Source of the DNA: Bacilli bacterium
GTDB taxonomy: Bacteria; Bacillota_I; Bacilli_A; RF39; UBA660
Assembly (NCBI GenBank): GCA_017964405.1
Contig: JAGCSA010000032.1
Coordinates: 1 to 41,288 of the forward strand
DNA: 41,288 bases
Reading direction: 5' to 3'
Below are positions 1-7,953 of this stretch, piece after piece; positions within the stretch are counted from its first letter, which is position 1, and the number at the start of each line of letters is the position of its first letter. The position numbers were made by a program, and so were the translations under genes. The notes beneath the pieces were generated by a model that was not told the DNA's origin, made no database searches, and saw only the letters and a list, made by a program, of their open reading frames with translations.

Positions 1-1902
1 ACCGGTGATGATGTTCTAAGAGCTGCCGCAGGAGTCAGTGATGATGTTTCTGGTGCAGCTATTCAAGTAGAAGGAGTTCAACCATTATATGCTCCACCAC
101 CTGCACCAGAAGTAATCACCGTAGAAGCAGTTTCAGGAGTCGGAGACGATGTTATTGGAGCTGTTTCAGGAGTCGGAGACGATCTTGTAGGAGGAGCTGT
201 TGCACCAGATGTTATCCATTTAGGTGGAGAAGTTGCTTCTAGTGTCGGAGACGATCTTTTAGGAGCTGCTGCTATCCCTGCTGGAAGCGGAAGTACAGCC
301 TTAACCGTTGTTGGAGGATCTGCTGATGAAATTGCTAATGTTGTTTCAGGAGCAGGAGATGATATTGCCAATGCAGTAGGTAATATCTCAGATGATCTAG
401 CAGCTGTTGCCGGTGGAGGAGGAAGCAATCTTCCTGCTGTCATTGGTGGAGGGGCTGATGATGCAGCCAATGCTCTTGCCAATATCGGAGATGATGTTGC
501 TAACGTCGGAGACGATCTTGTAAATGGAGGAAATAATCCTGCTTTACAACAAGCTCTTGATGATTATAGTGATGCACTAAGTAGAAAAGATGTTCTACAA
601 CAGCAATTAACAGATCTTGGAGAAATTCCAGGAAATGCTCCAAAAGCACAATTTGATGCAATCAAAGGAGAAATTGCTGCTATCGATGAAAGTCTTGCAG
701 AATATGGACAAAGAATTGCAGATGCAAGTGGAGGAACGAACCTTCCAGCTGTTGTTGGTGAGGGAAGTAATCTTCCAGCTGTCATTGGTGGAGGGGCTGA
801 TGATGCAGCCAATGCTCTAGCCAATATCGGTGATGACGTTGCCAATGTATCAGATGACATTACAAGAACTGCTGGACAAGGATCTAATTTACCAGCAGTA
901 CAAGAACCAAAAGAATTAATTCCATACGGTGAAAATTTACCTGCAACACAAGATCCTACCGATATTATTCCATATGGAGAGAATTTACCAGCAAAACAGG
1001 GCTCAACAGATATCATTCCAAAGGAACCTACCGATATTATTCCAAAAGAGCCAACGGATATCGTTCCAAAAGGAAATACAGATATCATACTAAAAGAGCC
1101 TACCGATATTATTCCAGAAGGCGATAAGGGTATTATTCCGTATAAACCGGAACCACAGCCACCTGGACCAAAAGAGCCAACGGATATTATTCCAGAAGGC
1201 GATAAAGGTATTATTCCATATCAACCGGAACCACGACCACCACAGCCACCTACAGGAGGACAACCAGTGGCACCAATACAAGATGTCATTCCGGTTCCAC
1301 CAATTATTCCAGATGTGGAAGTACCAATTGATGCTGTACCAGTGATACCGGTACCACCAATTACAGAAATAGGAGTAACACCAATTACACCTGTTGAACC
1401 TGAGATACCAACACCACCTGACACACCAACCCCAGATACACCAGTGACACCTACACCTGATACCCCTGTTACACCAGGTCCAGACACTCCAGTGACGCCA
1501 GGTCCAGATACACCTGTTACTCCAGTTACACCTACACCTCAGCCAACGGGTGGAACACCAACAACACCTACGACACCAATTACACAGCCACCAACTCAGC
1601 CAACGCCAACAACACCAACGACTCCAACACAACCACCAACTCAGCCAACACCAACGACACCTCCACCAGGAGAGGATCCAACGGTTACAACACCAATTGA
1701 TGAATATGCACCAATCCCTGATACGATGGTTGGAAGAAAGACAATTAGAGATTATGCTCTACCAGCTGTCTTAGGAGCCGCTGCAGGAGTTACCGGATTA
1801 GCTGCTGTTGCAACACGAAAGAAAGATAAAGATCGTGATTATCTAGAAGATGATGACGAAGACGAAGATGAAGATTACTTCACTGAGGAAGAAAGAGTTT
1901 AA
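1..1902 (+). CDS. Repeat-rich, Pro/Thr-stalked protein with C-terminal membrane anchor (5' end missing)
   Basis: Frame 1 is open from base 1 to the TAA at 1900-1902, so at least 633 residues of the C-terminal part are present and the start lies upstream. The visible order is: Gly/Ala/Asp-rich repeats with many GDD and ADDAAN units (about 1-860), a short helical stretch (about 550-720), PTDIIP repeats (about 950-1240), a Pro/Thr-rich stalk of PDTPVTP units (about 1260-1680), one hydrophobic segment (ALPAVLGAAAGVTGLAAVA, about 1756-1812) and a Lys then Asp/Glu-rich tail. There is no LPxTG motif, so it is more likely held by the hydrophobic segment than by sortase. The Pro/Thr stalk suggests an extracytoplasmic position. 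It lies 15 bases upstream of a DUF4176 gene, a family found in type VII secretion loci, so a role as a secretion-associated or surface protein is plausible but inferred. Large ORFs on the other strand here are shadows of the repetitive coding sequence. Confidence 0.8.
   Translation, partial: TGDDVLRAAAGVSDDVSGAAIQVEGVQPLYAPPPAPEVITVEAVSGVGDDVIGAVSGVGDDLVGGAVAPDVIHLGGEVASSVGDDLLGAAAIPAGSGSTALTVVGGSADEIANVVSGAGDDIANAVGNISDDLAAVAGGGGSNLPAVIGGGADDAANALANIGDDVANVGDDLVNGGNNPALQQALDDYSDALSRKDVLQQQLTDLGEIPGNAPKAQFDAIKGEIAAIDESLAEYGQRIADASGGTNLPAVVGEGSNLPAVIGGGADDAANALANIGDDVANVSDDITRTAGQGSNLPAVQEPKELIPYGENLPATQDPTDIIPYGENLPAKQGSTDIIPKEPTDIIPKEPTDIVPKGNTDIILKEPTDIIPEGDKGIIPYKPEPQPPGPKEPTDIIPEGDKGIIPYQPEPRPPQPPTGGQPVAPIQDVIPVPPIIPDVEVPIDAVPVIPVPPITEIGVTPITPVEPEIPTPPDTPTPDTPVTPTPDTPVTPGPDTPVTPGPDTPVTPVTPTPQPTGGTPTTPTTPITQPPTQPTPTTPTTPTQPPTQPTPTTPPPGEDPTVTTPIDEYAPIPDTMVGRKTIRDYALPAVLGAAAGVTGLAAVATRKKDKDRDYLEDDDEDEDEDYFTEEERV
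436..816 (+). repeat. Internal direct repeat, GADDAANALANIGDD unit
   Basis: Bases 436-474 and 778-816 are identical (39 bases), and the similarity extends on both sides. They are offset by 342 bases, exactly 114 codons, so the reading frame is kept. Both copies encode NLPAVIGGGADDAANALANI followed by GDDVAN. Such an exact DNA repeat inside a repetitive surface-type gene is a site for recombinational length change. Confidence 0.9.
1096..1239 (+). repeat. Tandem EPTDIIPEGDKGIIPY repeats
   Basis: Two near-identical units encoding EPTDIIPEGDKGIIPY followed by a short Pro-rich linker begin at 1096 and 1174, 78 bases (26 codons) apart. Shorter PTDIIP-like units occur from about 958 onwards. The Pro/Thr stalk starts directly downstream. 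Confidence 0.85.
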
Positions 1903-1917
1903 AAAGGAGAAAAGAAA

Positions 1918-2310
1918 ATGGAAAAAGAAATCGGAAAAAAGTTTTTACCAATCGGAACAGTAGTTCTATTAAAAGGAGCTAACAAAAAAGTAATGATCCT
2001 TTCCTATCTAATATTCCCAACAGGTGATAGCCCAGATAAGAAGATGTATGATTATGGAGCTTGTAACTTCCCAGAAGGTGTTGTAGATAGTAAAGTAGGA
2101 ATTGGATTCAATCATGAGGATATTGAAAAAGTAGTTCATTTAGGATTAAAAGATGACGAATACAATAAAGTAAATGAATTATTAGTTCGTTACTGTGATG
2201 ATTTAAGAAAAGAATTCCAAAAATCTGTTGATATTAAAAAAGCAGAATTAAAGAAAAAAGAGGAAGAAGAAAAGAAAACAACAGATAAAAAAGAAGAACC
2301 AAAAGAGTAG
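1918..2310 (+). CDS. DUF4176 family protein (type VII secretion-associated)
   Basis: This 130-residue protein opens with the family pattern FLPIGTVVLLKGANKKVMIL, followed by a YDYGACNFPEGVV segment and FNHEDIEKVVHLG. I recognise this as DUF4176, a small soluble family repeatedly found in Firmicutes type VII (ESX/LXG) secretion loci; its biochemical role is not established. The C-terminal 35 residues are a charged Lys/Glu helix, probably a coiled coil. The start is supported by AAGGAG at 1903-1908. It follows the repeat-rich gene by 15 bases and is probably in the same operon. Its stop codon lies inside the terminator hairpin at 2301-2324. The family call is from memory of sequence patterns. 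Confidence 0.75.
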   Translation: MEKEIGKKFLPIGTVVLLKGANKKVMILSYLIFPTGDSPDKKMYDYGACNFPEGVVDSKVGIGFNHEDIEKVVHLGLKDDEYNKVNELLVRYCDDLRKEFQKSVDIKKAELKKKEEEEKKTTDKKEEPKE

Positions 2311-2324
2311 AAATACTCTTTTTT
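2301..2324 (+). terminator. Intrinsic terminator overlapping the DUF4176 stop
   Basis: AAAAGAGTA (2301-2309) pairs with TACTCTTTT (2314-2322) across a GAAA tetraloop, followed by T residues. The TAG stop (2308-2310) lies within the stem and loop. Confidence 0.85.
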
Positions 2325-2325
2325 C

Positions 2326-2354
2326 TTGCAAAAATATCAAAAATGTGGTATAAT
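2326..2354 (+). promoter_or_regulatory. Promoter of the small lipoprotein gene
   Basis: TTGCAA (2326-2331), a 17-base spacer and TATAAT (2349-2354), with an extended -10 TG at 2346-2347. It follows the terminator at 2301-2324 directly. Confidence 0.8.
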
Positions 2355-2383
2355 ATAGACACATTTGAAGGGGGAATAGGATT

Positions 2384-2632
2384 ATGAAAAAATTAAACAT
2401 TTCATGGCCTGCGTTAGTGGGAGTGGTAGTTGCATTTACCTTAATTTCTTGCAACAACCAAAAAGCACAAGAAAAATATGAGAAGGAACAAGCAATTGCT
2501 AATATCAATATACCTGCATTTGAAGAGGTATTTGAAAAAGCAAACAGAGAAATGGATGAACTTCCAATTGATGAAATCATCATTCCAGAAGGCTTAGAAG
2601 TTGAAGAAGAAGAAACTAGTTTTACTAGATAA
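2384..2632 (+). CDS. Small predicted lipoprotein
   Basis: This 82-residue protein has a Lys-containing N-terminus, a hydrophobic stretch and a lipobox-like LISC, with the cysteine at about residue 23, followed by Asn/Gln and charged residues. This is the layout of a lipoprotein signal peptide, so the mature product should be a roughly 60-residue acidic peptide tethered to the outer face of the membrane. The mature part is helical and Glu-rich, and I recognise no domain. The gene has its own promoter (2326-2354), a GGGGG ribosome-binding region at about 2370, and its own terminator, so it is monocistronic. Function unknown. Confidence 0.75.
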   Translation: MKKLNISWPALVGVVVAFTLISCNNQKAQEKYEKEQAIANINIPAFEEVFEKANREMDELPIDEIIIPEGLEVEEEETSFTR

Positions 2633-2644
2633 AACTAGTTTTTT
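2613..2644 (+). terminator. Terminator overlapping the lipoprotein stop
   Basis: AAACTAGTTTTA (2613-2624) and TAAAACTAGTTT (2630-2641) form a perfect 12-bp stem with a five-base loop, followed by T residues. The stop codon TAA (2630-2632) starts the right arm. Confidence 0.9.
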
Positions 2645-2676
2645 AATGGATTTTTAAGAGAAATCATAAAAAACTT

Positions 2677-2704
2677 TTGCAAAATAAGAAAATTTTGGTA
2701 TAAT
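2677..2704 (+). promoter_or_regulatory. Promoter of rpmG
   Basis: TTGCAA (2677-2682), a 16-base spacer and TATAAT (2699-2704), with TG at 2696-2697 giving an extended -10. Confidence 0.8.
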
Positions 2705-2732
2705 ACTGATAGACGTGTAAGGAGGGATAAGA

Positions 2733-2897
2733 ATGGCTAAAGTAGGAAATAGACAATATAAAACTCTAGTATGTAGTGAATGCAAAGAAGAAGATTATAG
2801 AGAAGAAAAAAATGTAAGAAATACAACAGACCGTCTTGAAATGAATAAATACTGTCCTAAATGTAGAAAACATACAGTACATAAAGAAAAGAAATAA
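2733..2897 (+). CDS. rpmG: 50S ribosomal protein L33
   Basis: A 54-residue protein of the bL33 family, a small component of the large ribosomal subunit. It has the zinc-binding form: CSEC near residue 14 and CPKC near residue 41, with the family ending RKHTVHKE. The start ATG at 2733 follows GGAGGG (2720-2725) at a normal distance. It has its own extended -10 promoter and a weak downstream hairpin. L33 paralogues with and without cysteines are common in Firmicutes and can be zinc-regulated; no Zur-like operator was recognised here. Confidence 0.95.
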   Translation: MAKVGNRQYKTLVCSECKEEDYREEKNVRNTTDRLEMNKYCPKCRKHTVHKEKK

Positions 2898-2919
2898 AAA
2901 AAGTTCATAACTTTTTTTT
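2896..2919 (+). terminator. Short A/T-rich hairpin after rpmG
   Basis: AAAAAAAGTT (2896-2905), CAT loop, AACTTTTTTT (2909-2918). It is mostly A-T pairs, so a weak terminator; read-through into efp is possible. Confidence 0.6.
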
Positions 2920-2939
2920 AGTTTGTTAGGAGTGAAAAA

Positions 2940-3497
2940 ATGATTAGTACAAATGATTTAAAAAATGGGATTACGATTGAATATGAAGGTAGTATTTTCG
3001 TAGTAATGGAAACACAACACGTAAAACCTGGTAAAGGAGCAGCTATCGTAAAAGCAAAATTAAAAAATCTAAGAACAGGTGCTATTTATGAACAAACATT
3101 TAATGCAGGAGTAAAAGTTGCAACTGCTCGTATTGAAAAACAACAAATGCAATATCTATATAATATGAATGATACTTACTATTTTATGAATATGGAGTCT
3201 TATGAACAATTAGAAGTTCCAGCATCTAAAATAGGAGATCAAGCTAAATTATTAAAAGAAAATTTAGAAGTTTATATTACGAGTTATGAAGGAGAAATCC
3301 TTGGAATTGATCTTCCAGATAAAGTAGAATTAGTAATTACTCATACAGAACCAGCTGTAAAAGGAAATACAACAACCAATGCATTAAAAGATGCTACTTG
3401 TGAAACAGGTTTAATGGTAAGAGTTCCTTTATTTATCGAAGAAGGAGAAACCATTATTGTTTCTACAGCAGATGGAAAATATGTATCAAGAGCGTAA
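2940..3497 (+). CDS. efp: Translation elongation factor P
   Basis: EF-P (185 residues, the usual length) binds between the P and E sites and relieves ribosome stalling at polyproline stretches. The N-terminal KOW-like domain carries the tip loop KPGKGAA with Lys32, the residue that is modified in many bacteria; the C-terminal OB domains end with GETIIVSTADGKYVSR-type sequence. AGGAG at 2930-2934 sets the start. The need for EF-P fits the neighbourhood: the stalk protein at 1-1902 and the tail of the ATPase at 21850-23847 are very proline-rich. No EF-P-modifying gene was recognised in the window. Confidence 0.97.
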   Translation: MISTNDLKNGITIEYEGSIFVVMETQHVKPGKGAAIVKAKLKNLRTGAIYEQTFNAGVKVATARIEKQQMQYLYNMNDTYYFMNMESYEQLEVPASKIGDQAKLLKENLEVYITSYEGEILGIDLPDKVELVITHTEPAVKGNTTTNALKDATCETGLMVRVPLFIEEGETIIVSTADGKYVSRA

Positions 3498-3509
3498 GCT
3501 CTTTTTTTT
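3488..3509 (+). terminator. efp terminator with the stop codon in the loop
   Basis: AAGAGC (3488-3493), loop GTAA containing the efp stop TAA, GCTCTT (3498-3503), then a T-run. Confidence 0.9.
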
Positions 3510-3530
3510 ATTTTCAGAAGAAATCATCTA

Positions 3531-3539
3531 TGATATAAT
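3531..3539 (+). promoter_or_regulatory. Extended -10 promoter for the glycosyltransferase
   Basis: TGATATAAT, a TG-extended -10 without a good -35, ends 19 bases before the start codon. Confidence 0.6.
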
Positions 3540-3558
3540 GAAAACATAAGGTGAGTCT

Positions 3559-4722
3559 ATGCAAAAAAAGATAACAATTGGATTATTTATTGATACCTTT
3601 TATCCCATGGTAGATGGAGTGATCATGGTCGTCGATAATTATGCAAAACGATTAGCAAAAATAGCAAACGTCTATGTATTTGCACCCAAGATTCCTAGAA
3701 AAAGAATGGATGACTCTGCATTTAATTATAAGGTAATTCGTTGTAATTCCGTAAGTGTACCATTACTAGATTATTCACTTCCTGTACCAAAGATCGATCC
3801 AAAATTTCAAAAACAACTAGATGAATGTCATTTAGATATCATTCATATTCATTCTCCAATGACACTAGGAAAAATAGGAGTACAGTATGCGAAAGAACAC
3901 AATATTCCTGTGATTGGAACCATGCATAGTCAGTACAGACAGGATTTTTATCGAGCAACGCACTCTAAAAGAATTGCGAATCGTCTTACAAAAGATATTA
4001 TAAAGATCTATGAAGAATGTGATGAATGTTGGACAGTCAATGAAGAAGTTGCTAGAATCTTCCATGAAGAATATGGATATAAAAGATTACCAATTGTCAA
4101 AAGTAATGCTACCGAAATGAAACCAGTAAAAGACATCCAAAAAAGTAAGAAAAGAATTAATGAAATTCATCATCTAACAGATGAAAAAGTATTCTTATTT
4201 GTAGGAAGAATCAATAAATTAAAAAATATCTTCTTAATCGTAGATGCTTTAAAAGAATTAAAAGATATTAACTATAAAATGTTATTTATTGGAACAGGAC
4301 AAGACGAATTATTATTAAAAGAAAAAATAAGAGAATATGGTTTAAAGAATAAAGTAATTATGGTGGGAAAAGTAGTAGATCGAGATCTATTAGCAGATTA
4401 TTATGCAAGAGCTGATTTATTCTTATTTCCATCTTTATATGATGCGAATTCCATTGTACAAATAGAAGCAGCTTCTCAAAAGACACCTGTTGTCTTCTTA
4501 GAAAAAGCAGCAACAGCATGTAATATCAAGAATCATCATAATGGATATTTATCACCAGCAGGAGCAAAGTCTTATGCAAAGACCATAAAAGAAATAATAG
4601 AGAACGAAAAAGAATACCAAGAAGTATGTGAAAATGCATACAGAGAACTATATAAAAATTGGGATGATGAAATCAAAGAAATCTATCAATCCTATTTAGA
4701 ATGGATAGAAAGAAGGAAATAG
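3559..4722 (+). CDS. GT4-family glycosyltransferase, probably diacylglycerol glucosyltransferase-like
   Basis: This 387-residue GT-B protein starts with the glycolipid-synthase pattern IGLFIDTFYPMVDGV, followed by DIIHIHSPMTLG and GTMHSQYRQDFYR. The C-terminal nucleotide-sugar domain has FLFVGRINKLKN and FLFPSLYDANSIVQIEAAS. This resembles the 1,2-diacylglycerol 3-glucosyltransferases that make membrane glycolipids in Firmicutes and mollicutes, acting at the cytoplasmic membrane face with UDP-glucose. The usual E-x7-E motif reads D-x7-E (DANSIVQIE), a conservative change. The acyltransferase-like gene at 4724 begins one base after its stop, so the two are surely cotranscribed. Sugar and acceptor specificity cannot be read from the sequence. 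Confidence 0.85.
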   Translation: MQKKITIGLFIDTFYPMVDGVIMVVDNYAKRLAKIANVYVFAPKIPRKRMDDSAFNYKVIRCNSVSVPLLDYSLPVPKIDPKFQKQLDECHLDIIHIHSPMTLGKIGVQYAKEHNIPVIGTMHSQYRQDFYRATHSKRIANRLTKDIIKIYEECDECWTVNEEVARIFHEEYGYKRLPIVKSNATEMKPVKDIQKSKKRINEIHHLTDEKVFLFVGRINKLKNIFLIVDALKELKDINYKMLFIGTGQDELLLKEKIREYGLKNKVIMVGKVVDRDLLADYYARADLFLFPSLYDANSIVQIEAASQKTPVVFLEKAATACNIKNHHNGYLSPAGAKSYAKTIKEIIENEKEYQEVCENAYRELYKNWDDEIKEIYQSYLEWIERRK

Positions 4723-4723
4723 A

Positions 4724-5566
4724 GTGGGATTATTTACAAAGAAAAGAAAAGATGCAGATTGGGTAAAACCAAATGATGCGATTGGTATGATTATGCCATT
4801 TATTATGAAGAAGAGAACAGAAGCAGAAGTATCCAGTCAAATCGATATGGATGTAACAGAATTAGTAAAATATGTGGAAAAGTATAATAAAGAAAATCAT
4901 GAGTATAAAATGTCTTATTTCCATGCCATTGCTTCTTGTTTTGCAAAAATCATGTTTAACAGAAAAAAATTAAATCGATTTGTAAAGAATAAGAGATTAT
5001 ATGAAAGAAAAATCGTAACATTTGGTTTTATTGCAAAAGATAAATTAACGGATAGTGGAGAAGAAAGAATTATTGTATTAGAAGTAGATCCCAAAGATGA
5101 TATTAAAACATTAAGTCGTAAAATGGCAGTCGATGTTTTTAAAGCAAGAAAAGAAGGAACCAATGATATGGATGGAGTCATCAAGATGTTTGTATGGCTT
5201 CCAAAATGGTTATTATCGTTAGTAGTAAAAGTCATTTTCTTCTTAGATGATCATGGAATCAATCCCAAATTTATTACAGAAGGAGATACCAATTATGCCA
5301 GTCTCTTATTAAGTAATTTAGGAAGTATTCATTCAAATTCTATATATCATCATTTGAATGAATATGGAACCAACTCCATTGTCATTACAATCGGTACCAT
5401 TCGAGAAGAAAAAGGAAGAAAAATAGTGGATATTCAAGCAACATTAGATGAGAGAATTGCCGATGGATTCTATTTTGTAAAATCGATTCAATTAGCAGAG
5501 TATTATGCATTACATCCAGAACTATTAGAAGAAGAATTTCAAACCATTCGTGATATCGAAAAATAG
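4724..5566 (+). CDS. CAT/E2-fold acyltransferase-like protein lacking the catalytic His
   Basis: This 280-residue protein matches the catalytic domain of 2-oxoacid dehydrogenase E2 and chloramphenicol acetyltransferase-type enzymes, but has no lipoyl or E1/E3-binding domain. The C-terminal motif that normally reads HxxxDG is DERIADG (about residues 247-253): the catalytic His is Glu while Asp-Gly is kept. Other visible features are SYFHAIASCFAKIM near the N-terminus, a hydrophobic segment WLPKWLLSLVVKVIFFL and the SLLLSNLGSI strand. The start is GTG at 4724; AAGGAA lies 10 bases upstream within the previous gene. Coupling to a glycolipid glucosyltransferase suggests an acyl-transfer or structural role in lipid metabolism rather than pyruvate dehydrogenase, but this is inference. 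Confidence 0.7.
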   Translation: MGLFTKKRKDADWVKPNDAIGMIMPFIMKKRTEAEVSSQIDMDVTELVKYVEKYNKENHEYKMSYFHAIASCFAKIMFNRKKLNRFVKNKRLYERKIVTFGFIAKDKLTDSGEERIIVLEVDPKDDIKTLSRKMAVDVFKARKEGTNDMDGVIKMFVWLPKWLLSLVVKVIFFLDDHGINPKFITEGDTNYASLLLSNLGSIHSNSIYHHLNEYGTNSIVITIGTIREEKGRKIVDIQATLDERIADGFYFVKSIQLAEYYALHPELLEEEFQTIRDIEK

Positions 5567-5590
5567 TTATTCGAAAGAATAGCTTTTTTT
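5566..5590 (+). terminator. Terminator after the glycosyltransferase operon
   Basis: GTTATTC (5566-5572), GAAA loop, GAATAGC (5577-5583) and seven T residues. The last base of the stop codon is the first base of the stem. Confidence 0.9.
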
Positions 5591-5610
5591 GTTGAATTAT
5601 GACAAATTTT

Positions 5611-5649
5611 ACATTTCACTAGTGATTCAAAGTTGAAATGTAGTATAAT
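5611..5649 (+). promoter_or_regulatory. ftsK promoter region with nested palindromes
   Basis: TATAAT (5644-5649) lies 27 bases before the ftsK start. No good -35 is seen; at that position are a perfect palindrome TCACTAGTGA (5616-5625) and an 8-bp inverted repeat ACATTTCA (5611-5618) / TGAAATGT (5634-5641). The layout suggests an operator and an activator- or repressor-controlled promoter, by inference. Confidence 0.5.
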
Positions 5650-5675
5650 AAAGATAGAAGATGGGAGTATGAAAT

Positions 5676-7910
5676 ATGGCAAGAAGAAAAAGAAGACGAT
5701 CTCATAAAAAAGAGAGATTAGAAATTAAAAAAGAAATATATGCTATCTTCTTCGTGTTAGCAGCAATCATCGGTCTAGGAAAACTAGGACCTGTTGGAAA
5801 GTTTATCGCATCTTTTTCTTTATTTTTAACGGGATCCACATACATGGTATTTTTAGGCTTGCTATTAATACTAGGTGTTTATGTATTTATCAAGGGAGAA
5901 TGGCCTGAATTTTTCTCAACCAAGTTCTTCGGTTTTTATTTGTTTATTATTGGACTATTATCCTTTATGCATTGGAATTTTACGGATTTTCATCAAGGAT
6001 TAATCTTCCGAGAAACCATGAATACCGTAACCAATGGTTTTAATACAATGATGAAGACAGGTAGTGCAACAGGACCTTTGACTTCTTATGGAGGAGGAGT
6101 CATTGGAGGAGTATTTGCTAGTATGTTTGCTACTCTTTTCTCAGAAACAGGAATGAAGATTATTTCCATTACATTCTTAGTAGTAGGAGTCATCTTATTT
6201 ACAGGATTCTCAATTAGTGATTTTATTAAAAATACAATGTCAGAAGTAAAAGATAAGACAGAAACCATTAAGAAGAATCTAGAAGAAGAGGATGAGGAAG
6301 AAGAAGACAAAAAGAAAGTAATCATCAGTAATGGAAATGAAATAGAAGAAGTAGAAAAACCTACGATTAAGAGTATTGATGATTTAAAGAAACCTTCTCC
6401 ACAAGAAGTAAAGAATGAAGTAGAGGAAAAACAACATAATCCAATTAATCCTAGTTATCAATTACCACCTCTTGATTTATTAAATAAACCAAAAAATAAA
6501 AATAAAGGAATGGATAATGCAGCAATAGAAGCAAACATTGCCAAACTAGAAGAGGTATTAAGAAGCTTTGGTGTATCTGCCAAAGTAGTAGAAGTACATG
6601 TTGGTCCAACAGTAGCTCAATATGAACTAGAAATTGCAACAGGTACAAGAGTTAATAAAATTACGACTTTAAGTAGAGAAATTGCTCTTGCTTTATCTAA
6701 GAAAGATGTAAGAATTGAAGCACCTATTCCTGGAAAGAGTACAGTAGGAGTGGAGTTTGCAAATGATAATCCATCATCTGTCAGTTTCTTTGAAATCATG
6801 GCAAGTAAGACCATGCTTCAAAATCAAGATAAGAAATTAATGGTTCCATTAGGAAAATCCATCATGGGAGATATCGGAGTCTGTGAGATAAATAAAATGC
6901 CTCACTTACTAATAGCAGGTACGACAGGTTCTGGTAAGTCTGTCTGTGTCAATGGTGTCATTTGTTCTATATTAATGAGAGCAAGACCGGATGAAGTAAA
7001 ACTCGCATTAGTCGATCCAAAGGTAGTAGAATTATCGGTCTATAATGGAGTACCACATTTAGTACGTCCTGTAGTATCAGATCCAAAACAAGCAGCCATT
7101 CTTTTACAGATGATGGTAAATGAAATGGAAAAAAGATATCAGATGTTTGGAAATACAGGAACGAAAAAAATTGAAGGTTATAATGAGTATGTAGAAGAAC
7201 ATAATAAAAAACATCCAAACGAGCCATTAGATAAAATGCCATATATTGTCATTATTATTGACGAGTTATCAGACTTAATGATGGTAGCTGCCAAAGAAGT
7301 AGAAGATTCTATTTTAAGAATTACACAAAAAGCACGTGCTGCTGGAATTCATTTAATTGTAGCAACCCAAAGACCTTCTACAGAAGTAATTACCGGTTTA
7401 ATCAAAGCAAATATTCCATCTCGTATTGCATTTGCCGTAGGATCAGGAATTGATTCTAGAACAATTCTAGATCAGATTGGTGCCGAAAAACTACTAGGAA
7501 AAGGAGACATGTTCTTCTTACCAATTGGACAGAATACACCAACTCGTATTCAAGGATCCTTCATTACGGATGATGAAATTGCGAAAATCATTGAATTTAC
7601 GAAGAAACAACAAGGTGCCCAATATGATGATAGTTTCATGAAATTGGAAGAACCAAAAGAGGAACAAGAAAATACGGATATGGAACCAACAGAAGTAGAG
7701 GGGGATGACTTATATGATGAAATAAAAGATTTCGTCATCAAGTCTCAAAAAGCATCTGCCTCTCTATTACAAAGAAAATTTAAAATTGGATATAATAAAG
7801 CAGCAACGATGATTGATCAGTTAGAAGAAGATGGAATTATAGGACCAGCAACCGGTAATTCTAAACCAAGAGAAGTCTTATTTCAATATGAAAAAACAGA
7901 TGAGGAATAA
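5676..7910 (+). CDS. ftsK: FtsK/SpoIIIE-family DNA translocase
   Basis: This 744-residue protein is the septal ATP-driven motor that pumps chromosome ends through the closing division septum. In order: a basic N-terminus; about four membrane segments (residues about 22-175); an acidic linker rich in Glu/Asp/Lys (about 195-260); the alpha/beta motor with Walker A GTTGSGKS (415-422), Walker B IVIIIDELSDLM (about 523-534) and ATQRPSTEVITG; and a C-terminal winged-helix gamma domain (about 675-735, QKASASLLQRKFKIGYNKAA) that reads polar DNA motifs. Its length matches SpoIIIE/SftA-type proteins. No sporulation genes are nearby, so a vegetative FtsK role is more likely. The start follows GATGGGAG at 5660-5667. 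It is monocistronic, with its own terminator. Confidence 0.95.
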   Translation: MARRKRRRSHKKERLEIKKEIYAIFFVLAAIIGLGKLGPVGKFIASFSLFLTGSTYMVFLGLLLILGVYVFIKGEWPEFFSTKFFGFYLFIIGLLSFMHWNFTDFHQGLIFRETMNTVTNGFNTMMKTGSATGPLTSYGGGVIGGVFASMFATLFSETGMKIISITFLVVGVILFTGFSISDFIKNTMSEVKDKTETIKKNLEEEDEEEEDKKKVIISNGNEIEEVEKPTIKSIDDLKKPSPQEVKNEVEEKQHNPINPSYQLPPLDLLNKPKNKNKGMDNAAIEANIAKLEEVLRSFGVSAKVVEVHVGPTVAQYELEIATGTRVNKITTLSREIALALSKKDVRIEAPIPGKSTVGVEFANDNPSSVSFFEIMASKTMLQNQDKKLMVPLGKSIMGDIGVCEINKMPHLLIAGTTGSGKSVCVNGVICSILMRARPDEVKLALVDPKVVELSVYNGVPHLVRPVVSDPKQAAILLQMMVNEMEKRYQMFGNTGTKKIEGYNEYVEEHNKKHPNEPLDKMPYIVIIIDELSDLMMVAAKEVEDSILRITQKARAAGIHLIVATQRPSTEVITGLIKANIPSRIAFAVGSGIDSRTILDQIGAEKLLGKGDMFFLPIGQNTPTRIQGSFITDDEIAKIIEFTKKQQGAQYDDSFMKLEEPKEEQENTDMEPTEVEGDDLYDEIKDFVIKSQKASASLLQRKFKIGYNKAATMIDQLEEDGIIGPATGNSKPREVLFQYEKTDEE

Positions 7911-7922
7911 TCATCTGTTTTT
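7892..7922 (+). terminator. ftsK terminator enclosing the stop codon
   Basis: AAAAACAGATGA (7892-7903) pairs with TCATCTGTTTTT (7911-7922). The seven-base loop contains the ftsK stop TAA (7908-7910). Confidence 0.9.
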
Positions 7923-7924
7923 AT

Positions 7925-7953
7925 TTGAAAAATATTGTTTTTTTATATATAAT
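7925..7953 (+). promoter_or_regulatory. deoD promoter
   Basis: TTGAAA (7925-7930), 17-base spacer, TATAAT (7948-7953). It begins directly after the ftsK terminator. Confidence 0.8.

Noticed and set aside
78-1632. Long minus-strand ORFs opposite the repeat-rich gene
   Set aside because: They are low-complexity translations of the complementary strand of repetitive Gly/Asp and Pro/Thr codons, without ribosome binding sites or promoters.
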